From Paludibacteraceae bacterium (lineage in GTDB: Bacteria; Bacteroidota; Bacteroidia; Bacteroidales; Paludibacteraceae): a DNA stretch of 64,000 nucleotides. How positions within the stretch are numbered: the stretch's first letter is position 1; every line of letters starts with the position of its first letter. Made by a program: the position numbers and the translations under genes. A model generated the notes under the pieces. That model ran no database searches and was not told the origin of the DNA. It worked only from the letters and a program-made list of their open reading frames with translations. The stretch spans positions 55,699 to 119,698 of the forward strand of contig CAJOFU010000003.1 of the NCBI GenBank assembly GCA_905233935.1, written 5' to 3'. Below are positions 1 to 7,976 of this stretch, in pieces.

Positions 1-668
1 GCAAAGCCCCGTGAGAACAACTTCACACTGAGTTTGCCTTCTTCCAGATACGTCTTATTCAGGTCGGTAATCTCGTACTCACCGCGCTTCGAAGGCTTGA
101 GTGCTGCGGCTTTTTCCGTCACGGTGTCATCGTAGAAATACAACCCAGGCACTGCGTAGTTTGACTTCGGTTTTTCGGGTTTCTCTTCAAGACTGAGCAC
201 ACGTCCTTCTCCATCAAACTCCACTACGCCGTACGCACGCGGATCCATTACCTCATAACCGAAGATACATGCTCCGCCCTTGGTCTCCACTTGCTCCACG
301 GCATCCCGCAAGATATGACGGAAGCCGTGTCCGTAGAACAGGTTGTCACCAAGTATCAGGCAACCCGGCTCGCCGTTCAGGAACTCTTTGCCTAACACAA
401 ACGCTTGTGCCAAACCGTTCGGAACCAATTGCACCTTGTACTCCAGACGCATCCCTATGCGTTTGCCATCGCCAAGCAACTCCTCGAACATCGGCAGATC
501 GCGCGGTGTGGAGATGATCAGCACCTCACGGATTCCTGCCATCATCAACGTGGATAACGGATAGTAGATCATCGGCTTGTCATAAACAGGCATAATCTGC
601 TTGCTGATTGCCTTCGACAACGGGTAAAGCCTTGTCGCACTTCCACCTGCTAAAATAATTCCTTTCAT
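1..668 (-). CDS. rfbA: Glucose-1-phosphate thymidylyltransferase, 3' end cut by window edge
   Basis: This open frame is absent from the ORF track because it runs off the left edge. It makes dTDP-glucose from glucose-1-phosphate and dTTP, the first step of dTDP-rhamnose synthesis for O-antigen or capsule. The start at 668 gives [18 protein letters not shown], the nucleotidyltransferase signature, followed by [25 protein letters not shown] (metal and sugar binding) and GVVEFD. About 222 of the usual 290 residues are present. The loop reads GGSATR rather than GGSGTR, a variant I recall from other Bacteroidetes. It follows rsgA on the same strand across a repeat-filled 65 bp spacer. The family is clear; the C-terminus is not visible. 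Confidence 0.93.
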   Translation of the reverse strand, partial: MKGIILAGGSATRLYPLSKAISKQIMPVYDKPMIYYPLSTLMMAGIREVLIISTPRDLPMFEELLGDGKRIGMRLEYKVQLVPNGLAQAFVLGKEFLNGEPGCLILGDNLFYGHGFRHILRDAVEQVETKGGACIFGYEVMDPRAYGVVEFDGEGRVLSLEEKPEKPKSNYAVPGLYFYDDTVTEKAAALKPSKRGEYEITDLNKTYLEEGKLSVKLFSRGF

Positions 669-670
669 CT

Positions 671-736
671 AAAATATCTAATTTTTAAATCTTCAAATCC
701 CTAAATTTGAAATCGTAAATTTGAAATCATAAATCA
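671..736. repeat. A/T-rich phrase repeat (AAATTTGAAATC unit) between rsgA and rfbA
   Basis: The spacer is made of near-copies of AAATTTGAAATC, AAATCTTCAAAT and ATAAATCAT, and it runs into the rsgA stop codon. The same phrases recur at 63072-63112 upstream of secA. There is no GC stem followed by T residues, so it does not look like a terminator. Confidence 0.8.
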
Positions 737-1708
737 TCTGTACTTCCCCTCTCCCGCATCGCTCAAAATGCTCAGATAGCTGTCAAACCGCGACTCGGCT
801 ATCGTCTGTCCCACTTCCGGCAGCACAGCGCATCCCGGTTCGCCGCAGTGCAGACAGTTTGAGTACCGGCACTCCCGGCTTTTAGCAAAGATCTCGCGGA
901 AGTAATGTCCCACTTCCTCTTTCTGCATATCTATCGTACCAAACCCCTTCACTCCCGGCGTATCAATTATCGCCCCACTAAAATCTGAATTCTGATCTCT
1001 AAAATCTGAATTCTGAATTCTGAATTCTGACTTCTCCAAGAAATACATCTCACTAAACGTCGTCGTGTGCATCCCTTTGTCGTGTGCCTGACTTATATCC
1101 GCCGTGCGGGTCATCGTCTCGCCGAAGATCGCATTCAGCAGCGTGGATTTGCCTACGCCCGAATTGCCGCTCAGCAGGGTCGTTTTCCCGATGAATTCGT
1201 TTTTCAAATCCTCGATGGTTCCGTACTTGGCGCTGATGGCAAATGTCGGGTAACCGATCGACTCATATAGTGCGCGCAATGCGTCCAACTCCTCCAACTC
1301 CTCGGGCGACAACAGGTCAACTTTGTTGAACACCAACATCGCCGGCACATTGTACGCCTCAGCCGTTGCTAACAACCGATCGATGAACGTTGTCGAGGTT
1401 TCGGGGTGTTTGATGGTCACTAATAGTGCCACTTGGTCGATGTTCGCCGCCAATATATGCGACTGTTTGCTCAGGTTCGTACTCTTCCTTACGATATAGT
1501 TCCGTCGCGGCAATACCGACGTAATCCATGTCGTGCCGTCAGCCTGACGCTCTATCGTCACCTGATCCCCTACTGCCACAGGATTAGTCGATCGTATACC
1601 CGCAATACGCAGATTGCCTTTTATCCGACAATCCACGTTCTCGCCCTCCGAAGTCAACACCCCGATGGCACTTCCCGTCGATTTGATCACCAAACCTGTA
1701 TTCATCAA
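734..1708 (-). CDS. rsgA: Ribosome small-subunit-dependent GTPase A
   Basis: Late-stage 30S maturation GTPase. An OB-fold occupies about residues 1-75. The circularly permuted GTPase domain follows, with NKVDLL (G4), GNSGVGKSTLLNAI (G1) and DTPGVKGFG (G3). A C-terminal zinc knuckle has CRYSNCLHCGEPGC. The length of 324 aa is near the family norm of about 300. The excess is explained by a repeat-derived insert (EFRIQNSDFRDQNSDFS) between the switch I segment TTTFSEM and the G3 motif. A promoter lies just upstream at 1742-1773, and the gene is followed by rfbA. Confidence 0.96.
   Translation of the reverse strand: MMNTGLVIKSTGSAIGVLTSEGENVDCRIKGNLRIAGIRSTNPVAVGDQVTIERQADGTTWITSVLPRRNYIVRKSTNLSKQSHILAANIDQVALLVTIKHPETSTTFIDRLLATAEAYNVPAMLVFNKVDLLSPEELEELDALRALYESIGYPTFAISAKYGTIEDLKNEFIGKTTLLSGNSGVGKSTLLNAIFGETMTRTADISQAHDKGMHTTTFSEMYFLEKSEFRIQNSDFRDQNSDFSGAIIDTPGVKGFGTIDMQKEEVGHYFREIFAKSRECRYSNCLHCGEPGCAVLPEVGQTIAESRFDSYLSILSDAGEGKYR
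980..1033. repeat. In-frame GAATTCTGA repeat inside rsgA
   Basis: Five near-copies of (A)AATCTGAATTCTGA lie in tandem. Read on the minus strand they encode EFRIQNSDFRDQNSDF, and the rsgA frame stays open across the tract. The same phrase occurs in the GT2 gene at 17998-18053. Confidence 0.9.
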
Positions 1709-1741
1709 TCAATATAATCCGCTATCTGCCGAAAGCGCCTG

Positions 1742-1773
1742 CAAATTTACAAAAAAAAATCCACATTTCCAAA
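1742..1773 (-). promoter_or_regulatory. Bacteroidetes-type promoter of rsgA
   Basis: On the minus strand, TTTG is followed by 20 nt and then TAAATTTG, matching the sigma-ABfr consensus TTTG-N19-22-TAnnTTTG. It sits 34 nt before the rsgA start. Confidence 0.8.
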
Positions 1774-1813
1774 TTTTGCAGTATTTTTTTTCATAATTCT
1801 TTGAATTATCGCT

Positions 1814-1843
1814 AAAAAAGCCGCCACGATTTCTCGTAGCGGC
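1814..1843 (-). terminator. Rho-independent terminator of the secreted OB-fold gene
   Basis: On the minus strand a 10 bp stem, GCCGCTACGA/TCGTGGCGGC with one G-T pair, closes a GAAA tetraloop and is followed by TTTTTT. It lies 41 nt after the stop codon. A second small hairpin (CTCGTC-ttt-GACGAG) precedes it at 1854-1868. Confidence 0.9.
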
Positions 1844-1883
1844 TCATTTCCCTCGTCTTTGACGAGATTTTGTCGTCTATTGC

Positions 1884-3602
1884 TTAACGAACAACCTGTC
1901 CCATTACGTTGTAACGAATACCGTTGCGCTCGATCAGCAGCGTTGCGTTCTCAATGAACTTAACGGCCTTGTCAGCAACCTTCGTGCTCTCAACACCGGT
2001 CTCAGGATTGTCTTCAAGCTCAATTTCTTCTACCTCCTCGCTCTCTCCGTTGTACGCAAGAACAGGTACTTCGGCATCCAGAACGTAAGTATTACCGTCG
2101 TCACCTACAAACTCCATATAGAAGCTATATACGCCATTGCCAAGGCAGACAACCTCAAGGTCTGTAGCCTCTGTTGCAGTAACGGTTTGCTCTAATGCTA
2201 CATCCACCTCAACGAACGCAATCTCCTCCTCTATCGAGTAGATACCTGCAATAGTGGTTGCACTCTTCGGTGTAACACCGATATACAAGTCAGGATAGGT
2301 TACCGTCTGAGTCTCAGAATCATAATCTTTATACAAATTGATTTGCCAGATTCCCTGTGTTGCATACAAAGCAGCTTCGCCGTAAACTACATCCAACTCG
2401 ATAGTCTGAGGTTCGGGTTTCTCGCCTTTCTCTACCGATACAAATACAGCGTTCGGTGCTTGAGGTGTGCCATTATGTTCACCATAAACAGCCTTGATGG
2501 TCAGGATGTCGTTCTCCTCAACACCCATCTCAGCAAACTTCTTTGCTTCGCCGGCAGCGGTCAGCAGACCGTATACATATACCGTACCCGTCTCGTCCTC
2601 AAGGTCGAAGTTACCGTAGGTGGTGTTCACAATGTTCTTAACAACACCCGTCAAAACGCAAGTGTCTTTCGCGTTCTTAAGTGCAAGGAACTCCTCAATA
2701 GTCTTCTCACCAAGGTTTACAGGAGCAGCAGCTCTCTCCAGAATCTCAACGGTGCAACCGGCAGCAAACTCCGGAGTGGTGTTGAACTTGGTCAACTTAC
2801 CGGTAACAGCAACTTTGTCACCTACGCGTACAGCGTCCTCTTCTTTCTCGATAGCGCACTTGTAAGCCTCAAGAACATTACCGCCGTTAGCTTCGTCAGC
2901 CATCCAGAAGCTCATTGAGCCGTCTTTCCAAGCATAAGCGATAGATGTTACAAATCCTTGGATGGTGTACTCCTTACCACCATTGTACTCTTCGTTGTTA
3001 GCGCTAACCGACAAAGCAGCTTCACGAGCCTCAGCGCAGTTGGTCGGGTCGGTGAGCTCTTCGCCACCTCCACCTTGACCTTCCTCGACATCAGCGGTAA
3101 CTTTTGCTGTCTTGATTTCCCATGTTCCGGCAGCGGAAGAAGTGGAAGTGTAAACGAAAGCAATCTTCACACTTTCCTCACCTGCAAAATCGCTCAAATC
3201 GGCAGTGGCATCAATAAATGTCCAGTTGCTTCCGTCTGACCAAGCTGAAACAGTCAAAGCTGACCAGTTCTCACCGTCAGCAGTAGCCTTAACAGAAAGA
3301 TGAGAAACATCACCATAACGGCGAACATGCGAAATCGCAAGAGTAGCCTCAGTTGCCCCGCTCAAGTTAATAGCCGGAGAAATAAGCCAGCTCTCTGTAG
3401 CGTGGTTCGTGCCGCTTACATAGGCACTTGCCTTCATTCCATAAGAGGAATTCTGCTGCCAAACGTAACTGATACCATCCAGTTCCACGTCATTGATTGT
3501 CCAAGAACCTTGACCGGCTGTGAAGTCAATGCTCAGCACATCTGCAGCCATCATACTGCCGGCAAAGAGCACAGCAGCAAACAAAGAAAAGATTTTCTTC
3601 AT
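1884..3602 (-). CDS. Secreted multidomain protein with jelly-roll and OB-fold domains
   Basis: The start at 3602 is preferred over the longer ORF because it gives a clean signal peptide, MKKIFSLFAAVLFAGSMMA. Residues about 20-170 resemble the choice-of-anchor J jelly-roll family (SWLISPAINLSG, GTWEIKTAKV). A Gly-Gly-Glu linker follows, then two OB-fold-like segments (about 185-290 and 300-390; YTIQGFVTSIAYAW, VGDKVAVTGKLTKF, KDTCVLTGVVKNI), then a beta-rich region. The last 25 residues (LLIERNGIRYNVMGQVVR) are a short Bacteroidales tail like the end of the M6 peptidase at 49449. No catalytic motif is visible. It is probably an exported surface or adhesion protein. It has its own promoter and terminator. 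Confidence 0.72.
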   Translation of the reverse strand: MKKIFSLFAAVLFAGSMMAADVLSIDFTAGQGSWTINDVELDGISYVWQQNSSYGMKASAYVSGTNHATESWLISPAINLSGATEATLAISHVRRYGDVSHLSVKATADGENWSALTVSAWSDGSNWTFIDATADLSDFAGEESVKIAFVYTSTSSAAGTWEIKTAKVTADVEEGQGGGGEELTDPTNCAEAREAALSVSANNEEYNGGKEYTIQGFVTSIAYAWKDGSMSFWMADEANGGNVLEAYKCAIEKEEDAVRVGDKVAVTGKLTKFNTTPEFAAGCTVEILERAAAPVNLGEKTIEEFLALKNAKDTCVLTGVVKNIVNTTYGNFDLEDETGTVYVYGLLTAAGEAKKFAEMGVEENDILTIKAVYGEHNGTPQAPNAVFVSVEKGEKPEPQTIELDVVYGEAALYATQGIWQINLYKDYDSETQTVTYPDLYIGVTPKSATTIAGIYSIEEEIAFVEVDVALEQTVTATEATDLEVVCLGNGVYSFYMEFVGDDGNTYVLDAEVPVLAYNGESEEVEEIELEDNPETGVESTKVADKAVKFIENATLLIERNGIRYNVMGQVVR

Positions 3603-3682
3603 GATTTTTGTGTTTTTTTGTTTTAAAAAGGTTATTATTATGTTATAAAGCATATAACTATGCATTTGTCCCAATTTCACCG

Positions 3683-3714
3683 CAAAGATACGAAATCTTT
3701 TTTGAATAAGCAAA
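3683..3714 (-). promoter_or_regulatory. Promoter of the secreted OB-fold gene
   Basis: TTTG, 20 nt, TATCTTTG on the minus strand, an exact Bacteroidetes match. It implies an 80 nt leader to the start at 3602. Confidence 0.82.
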
Positions 3715-4105
3715 TTTATTTCAATAATTTTTCATATTTTCTCATTTATTCCTCTTTTCGCACCCAAACATTACAATCTCCCACTTAGCCTCTATCAAAT
3801 TCCCGCATCCCCTCAACCTCGCCCTCGCCTCCCTTCCGCCTCGCTCCGTTTCCCACCCCGCATTAGACCGTTGTCGGATCCTCACCACATGATAACCACA
3901 ACATAACCATAAGATAACCATAGGATAAATCCTTGATTTTACATTTTTTTACCTTATTACATATAATACGTAGTATTATATGGTTTTTGTTGTAAAAATC
4001 CTTAAAAACACATCCCATCCCCCATCGTTTTTGCCTATAAAATCGCTCATTTCTATTGCATATTATCAATCTTCACTTGCTATCTGACAAAATTTTGACC
4101 AAAAA
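3715..4105. other. Non-coding spacer between divergent genes
   Basis: No gene is supported here. The left part is pyrimidine-rich (CCTCGCCCTCGCCTCCC). Positions 3888-3930 hold loose ATAACCAT repeats. At 3960-3982 there is a perfect 10 bp inverted repeat CATATAATAC-gta-GTATTATATG. The 68-codon minus-strand ORF at 3863-4069 has no family signature and spans the repeats, so it was left out. Confidence 0.6.
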
Positions 4106-4137
4106 TTTGCAATTCTCAATTATTTTTTGTACCTTTG
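4106..4137 (+). promoter_or_regulatory. Promoter of the dapB operon
   Basis: TTTG (4106-4109), 20 nt, TACCTTTG (4130-4137). Transcription would start near 4144, giving a leader of about 75 nt that contains the GC-rich stretch TGTGCGCACACCC. Confidence 0.85.
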
Positions 4138-4217
4138 TAGGCTTTTTTTGTGTGCGCACACCCGTTGTGCGTACTCGCAATGCGCATTACAATAATGAAC
4201 AGACCACGCCAAATCAA

Positions 4218-4910
4218 ATGAAGATAGCACTTATAGGATACGGCAAGATGGGCAAGATGATTGAATCCGTTGCCCTCTCTCGCGGACATGAGATAGTCTG
4301 CGTCATCGACCCGTTTGCCTCCACACAAACCTTCGACAGCCCGGCTTTCCGCTCAGCCGATGTGGCTATCGAGTTCAGCCGCCCCGATGCCGCAGAATCC
4401 AATATCCGCCAAGCCATCGCCCAAAACGTTCCCGTAGTCAGCGGTACAACCGGCTGGAACGCTGCTGCCCTCCGCGACGAGCTGAACAATGACCACCCGG
4501 GAATCATCTGGAGCAGCAACTACAGTGTCGGCGTCAACATATTATTTGCCGTCAACCGCTATCTGGCACAGTTATTGCATCACTCGGGTGGATACACTCC
4601 CTCTATCACCGAGGTGCATCACATCCACAAACTTGACGCACCCTCCGGCACTGCCGTCACGCTTCGCGATGGAATAAGCCAAGAGCTAAGCAAAAATAGC
4701 CAACAGCCAAGATGCCCTATTGAAAGTATCCGCGAAGGCGAAGTACCCGGCATCCATGAGGTGCGCTGGGAAAGTGAAGCGGACATCCTCACTCTCCGCC
4801 ACGAAGCCAAATCTCGTCAGGGCTTTGCCCTCGGTGCAGTCCTCGCTGCTGAATACCTCGCCGGCAAACGCGGCTGGCACACAATGACCGAAGTAATGAA
4901 CATCAATTAA
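4218..4910 (+). CDS. dapB: 4-hydroxy-tetrahydrodipicolinate reductase
   Basis: Reduces hydroxy-tetrahydrodipicolinate in lysine and diaminopimelate synthesis, feeding peptidoglycan. The start at 4218 gives MKIALIGYGKMGKMIE, the dinucleotide-binding motif. The ORF-track start at 4056 lies upstream of the promoter and is rejected. Seen: VPVVSGTTGW, SSNYSVGVN, the catalytic-domain motif EVHHIHKLDAPSGTA, and a C-terminal RQGFALGAVLAAEYL. It has 230 aa, slightly short as in other Bacteroidetes. A repeat-like stretch (SKNSQQPRC) fills a variable loop. It leads a long operon with lepB. Confidence 0.96.
   Translation: MKIALIGYGKMGKMIESVALSRGHEIVCVIDPFASTQTFDSPAFRSADVAIEFSRPDAAESNIRQAIAQNVPVVSGTTGWNAAALRDELNNDHPGIIWSSNYSVGVNILFAVNRYLAQLLHHSGGYTPSITEVHHIHKLDAPSGTAVTLRDGISQELSKNSQQPRCPIESIREGEVPGIHEVRWESEADILTLRHEAKSRQGFALGAVLAAEYLAGKRGWHTMTEVMNIN
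4677..4712. repeat. In-frame AGCCAACAGCC-type repeat inside dapB
   Basis: AGCCAAGAGCTAAGC followed by AATAGCCAACAGCCAAG encodes the loop residues SQELSKNSQQP. The same phrase occurs in lepB (5744-5780) and kdsA (24863-24905). Confidence 0.6.
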
Positions 4911-4913
4911 AGC

Positions 4914-4933
4914 ATCAGCCAAGTTTGGCTGAT
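4914..4933 (+). other. Intergenic hairpin, dapB-lepB
   Basis: Perfect inverted repeat ATCAGCCAA-gt-TTGGCTGAT starting three bases after the dapB stop, with no T-run after it. The layout matches hairpins at 7924 and 38904 (GCATCMGCCA...TGGCKGAT). It may act as an mRNA-stability or processing element within the operon. Confidence 0.7.
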
Positions 4934-4952
4934 CTAACAGAAACAACGCAAT

Positions 4953-6353
4953 ATGAAATCATTCAACGAACGCATAAACGAAGTTCCCCGTGGCGGGTGG
5001 ATTCGTGCAGCCATCTGGTGTGCACTCTACATCGCTTTCGTCATCTGGGTTGCATGGGGAGATTGGTTGAGTCTGCTTTGGCTCTTCCTCCTTCCTTTCA
5101 TCGCAGACCTGTTCACCACCAAATACATCCCTTGGAGCTGGTGGCGAAAGTACAAACCTGCCGATAAAGACGAACCCGCCAACCCGCAGGCTAATCCGCT
5201 GCTATATACGATCTGCTCGTGGATTGACGCTATCGTCTTTGCCCTTGTAGCCGTCTATTTCATCAACATCTACATCTTCCAGAACTACCAGATCCCCTCA
5301 TCCTCGCTCGAGAAGACGCTGCGTGTGGGTGACTTCCTCTATGTCTCGAAGATGGGTTACGGCGCACGTGTACCGCAAACGCCTCTGAGTATGCCCCTTG
5401 TGCAACACACTATGCCTGAATGGCTCGGCGGTGGCAAGAGTTACTTCGATCATCCCCATTGGGACTACAAACGCCTCGCGGGTTGGAAAACTCCGCAAAA
5501 AGGCGATATAGTAGTATTTAACTTTCCTGCCGGTGATACGGTCTGCACCAAAGTCCAGAACCCTGACTACTATACCCTCTGCCATTACCGCGGTCGCCAC
5601 GTCGTGAACACTCGCAAAGACATCTTCGGCGACATCGTCGTTCGTCCTGTTGATCGCCGCGAGAACTACGTCAAGCGTTGTGTCGGCACGCCCGGCGACT
5701 CCCTGCAGATCATCGATAATGTGATTTTCATTAAGACTAACGACCAAGAGCCAACAGCCAACAGCCAATGGGAACAAGAGCCCACGCACGAGTTTGCGCA
5801 ACTTAACTACTTTGTGCGCACCGACGGGCACGTTCTCACCAAGTCGTTCCTTGACTCGCTCGGCGTAAGCCGGGACGACCGGTTGAAGATTGACGCCAAT
5901 ATCTATCATTACCCGCTCACCCGGGCAATGAAAGAGCAACTGGAGAATAACCCTCACGTTCTAAATATCGAAGTGGAGTCCTCGAAATACGGAGGATCGG
6001 TTTATCCGCTCGGGCACAACAATTGGACTCGTGACAACTACGGTCCCATCTATATTCCTCGCAAAGGCGACCGCATCCTCATCACCGAGGATAACTACTG
6101 GCTCTACAAGCGCATTGCTGATGCCTATGAGTTCCAGCCTATTCATATCGGCGAAGAGTACACCTTCAAGATGGATTACTACTGGATGATGGGTGACAAC
6201 CGCCACAATAGTGCTGACAGCCGCTACTGGGGATTTGTGCCTGAAGACCACATTGTCGGTCAACCGATCTTCGTCTGGCTCAGCATCGAGAAAGACAAAC
6301 CTTGGGGTAAAGGGCATATCCGTTGGAACCGCTTAGGTCTGCACGCCGAATGA
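4953..6353 (+). CDS. lepB: Signal peptidase I, long Bacteroidetes form
   Basis: Cleaves signal peptides from exported proteins at the inner membrane. Three hydrophobic helices lie at about residues 16-35, 37-53 and 84-110. The catalytic serine is in IPSSSLEKTL (about S118; Leu replaces the usual Met), the catalytic lysine in RRENYVKRCVGTPGD (about K241), and box E is MGDNRHNSADSRYWG. It has 466 aa against 324 in E. coli, because of periplasmic inserts typical of Bacteroidetes. One insert (EPTANSQWEQEP) is repeat-derived. It is followed with ATGA overlap by a WbqC-like gene. Confidence 0.95.
   Translation: MKSFNERINEVPRGGWIRAAIWCALYIAFVIWVAWGDWLSLLWLFLLPFIADLFTTKYIPWSWWRKYKPADKDEPANPQANPLLYTICSWIDAIVFALVAVYFINIYIFQNYQIPSSSLEKTLRVGDFLYVSKMGYGARVPQTPLSMPLVQHTMPEWLGGGKSYFDHPHWDYKRLAGWKTPQKGDIVVFNFPAGDTVCTKVQNPDYYTLCHYRGRHVVNTRKDIFGDIVVRPVDRRENYVKRCVGTPGDSLQIIDNVIFIKTNDQEPTANSQWEQEPTHEFAQLNYFVRTDGHVLTKSFLDSLGVSRDDRLKIDANIYHYPLTRAMKEQLENNPHVLNIEVESSKYGGSVYPLGHNNWTRDNYGPIYIPRKGDRILITEDNYWLYKRIADAYEFQPIHIGEEYTFKMDYYWMMGDNRHNSADSRYWGFVPEDHIVGQPIFVWLSIEKDKPWGKGHIRWNRLGLHAE
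5744..5780. repeat. In-frame AGCCAACAGCC repeat inside lepB
   Basis: The tract CCAAGAGCCAACAGCCAAC continues with AGCCAATGGG and encodes QEPTANSQW in a periplasmic loop 20 residues after the catalytic lysine. The reading frame is kept. Confidence 0.75.
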
Positions 6354-6874
6354 TGATCCTGCCAACGGCATATATGGCACCCGAGGCGTGGTACAAAGCG
6401 TTCTTTGAGGCGGATAACGTACAGATAGAGGTACAGGAATCCTTTGTCAAACAGACCTTCCGCAACCGCTGCCTGATTCACGACATCCAAGGACACGAAG
6501 TGACACTCACCGTCCCTGTCCTCAAAGTCGAACACAAACAACTGACCCGTGACGTGCAGGTCAGTTACCAGCAGCACTGGCAACACCAGCATTGGATGGC
6601 ACTCCGCAGTGCGTACGGCAAGTCGCCTTACTGGGATTACTACGCAGATTTCTTTGCGCCGTTCTATACCCGGCAAACGAAGTGGCTGCTCGACCTCAAC
6701 GAAGGACTACACGACGTCATCGTACGTCTGTTACATAACCGCCCAAACGAACAGCTTGCACGTTTGGCGCACACAACAACTTTTATGCAAGCAGACCTTG
6801 AGCACTTTTGGGGCAACGGCACAAGCATCCTCGACTCCCTCATGGATCTTGGACCAACAGCCCAAACGGCTTAA
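6350..6874 (+). CDS. WbqC-like family protein
   Basis: The start ATG at 6350 overlaps the lepB stop (ATGA); the track start at 6323 would extend 9 residues into lepB. The product is 174 aa. It resembles the WbqC-like family: ILPTAYMAPEAWYKAF at the start, a central KSPYWDYYADFFAPFY and later LHDVIVRLLH. WbqC relatives occur in O-antigen and polysaccharide loci, but no reaction is firmly assigned, so only the family is claimed. Its last codons fall in a repeat (CCAACAGCCCAAACGGC). Confidence 0.8.
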   Translation: MMILPTAYMAPEAWYKAFFEADNVQIEVQESFVKQTFRNRCLIHDIQGHEVTLTVPVLKVEHKQLTRDVQVSYQQHWQHQHWMALRSAYGKSPYWDYYADFFAPFYTRQTKWLLDLNEGLHDVIVRLLHNRPNEQLARLAHTTTFMQADLEHFWGNGTSILDSLMDLGPTAQTA

Positions 6875-6900
6875 CAATTTAACAGCTTAACAATTTAACA
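6870..6900. repeat. TTAACAATTTAACA repeat before ilvE
   Basis: Tandem near-copies (TTAACAATTTAACAGCTTAA...) begin at the WbqC-like gene end and reach three bases before the ilvE TTG start. A comparable phrase, TTAATTGTTAA, lies before rsmI. Confidence 0.8.
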
Positions 6901-6903
6901 AAA

Positions 6904-7920
6904 TTGAAAAAAATAAACTGGACAAACTTAACATTCTCATATACTCCGACAGACTACATTGTCCGGAGTCACTATGCGAACGGTGTGTGGAGTAAACCCT
7001 ACGCCACTACCGATCCTATTATACCCGTACACGCAGCAGCGACCGCTCTTCAATATGCCCAACAGGCTTTCGAGGGACTGAAGGTCTATCGTACCGTTGA
7101 CGGCAAGGTGAGCATCTTCCGCCCCGAAATGAATGCAAAGAGAATGCAGCAGTCGGCAGAGGCGATGTATATGGCACCGGTGCCCACCGACCTGTTCATC
7201 GAAGCCTGCGAACTGGCTGTGCGCAAGAACATCGACTACTTGCCACCCTATGAGACAGGCGCAACGCTCTACATCCGCCCGATCCTCTTCGGCACAACGC
7301 CCAAGGTCGGTGTTAGCCCGGCACAGGAGTTTGAGTTCTGCGTCATAGTAACGCCTATAGGTCCGTACTTCCCCGCAGGTTTTGGCACTACGCCGTTCAT
7401 CATCAACCGTCATGTGGATCGTGCAGCTCCGCTTGGCACAGGTCAATGGAAGGTTGGCGGCAACTACGCCTCATCCTTCCGCGCCACAGAGCCTGCACAC
7501 GAACAGGGCATGGGAGTGCTCTTCCTCGATAGCGAGGAACACAAGTACCTCGACGAGTGCGGAGGCGCAAACATCTTCCTCGTCAAGGACAACACCTACG
7601 TCACGCCGCTCTCGCAGTCGATCTTGCCGAGCATCATCAACGACAGTCTGATGACCCTCTGCCACGATCTCGGTATCCGTGTGGAGCAACGCAAGATTCC
7701 CGTAACCGAACTCGGTACGTTCGAGGAAGCCGCTTCCTGTGGCACGGGCGCAGCCATCTCGCCTATCTCTCGCATCATCGACCCCGATAACGGCACAATC
7801 TATGAGTACGGCGATGAGGCGGGCAAAGTCTGCCAGCGACTCTACCAAGCTATTCGTGACATCCAGTATGCCCGCGTAGAAGACAAGCACGGCTGGCGGC
7901 ACTACATGGCTACCCGATAA
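6904..7920 (+). CDS. ilvE: Branched-chain amino acid aminotransferase
   Basis: PLP enzyme for the last step of leucine, isoleucine and valine synthesis. The start is TTG at 6904, since MKKINWTNLTFSYTPTDYIVR aligns with the usual Bacteroidetes N-terminus and no ATG fits. Seen: AFEGLKVYR, the PLP lysine in QWKVGGNYA (about K183), LDECGGANIF and SCGTGAAISPI. The 338 aa length is normal for the family. It lies within the dapB transcription unit. Confidence 0.96.
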   Translation: MKKINWTNLTFSYTPTDYIVRSHYANGVWSKPYATTDPIIPVHAAATALQYAQQAFEGLKVYRTVDGKVSIFRPEMNAKRMQQSAEAMYMAPVPTDLFIEACELAVRKNIDYLPPYETGATLYIRPILFGTTPKVGVSPAQEFEFCVIVTPIGPYFPAGFGTTPFIINRHVDRAAPLGTGQWKVGGNYASSFRATEPAHEQGMGVLFLDSEEHKYLDECGGANIFLVKDNTYVTPLSQSILPSIINDSLMTLCHDLGIRVEQRKIPVTELGTFEEAASCGTGAAISPISRIIDPDNGTIYEYGDEAGKVCQRLYQAIRDIQYARVEDKHGWRHYMATR

Positions 7921-7923
7921 TGT

Positions 7924-7943
7924 ATCCGCCATGCTTGGCGGAT
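7924..7943 (+). other. Intergenic hairpin, ilvE to peptide transporter
   Basis: ATCCGCCA-tgct-TGGCGGAT starts three bases after the ilvE stop, with no T-run. The stem is identical to the hairpin at 38904-38923 and resembles the one at 4914-4933. Confidence 0.75.
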
Positions 7944-7976
7944 TAATAACGACATAACATTAAACAACAATACATT

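Noticed and set aside
3960-3982. Inverted repeat as one side of an invertible promoter for the Mpi-like recombinase
   Set aside because: The arms are only 3 nt apart and no promoter lies between them.
3863-4069. 68-codon minus-strand ORF in the dapB upstream region
   Set aside because: It spans ATAACCAT repeats and an inverted repeat, and no family or start signal is seen.
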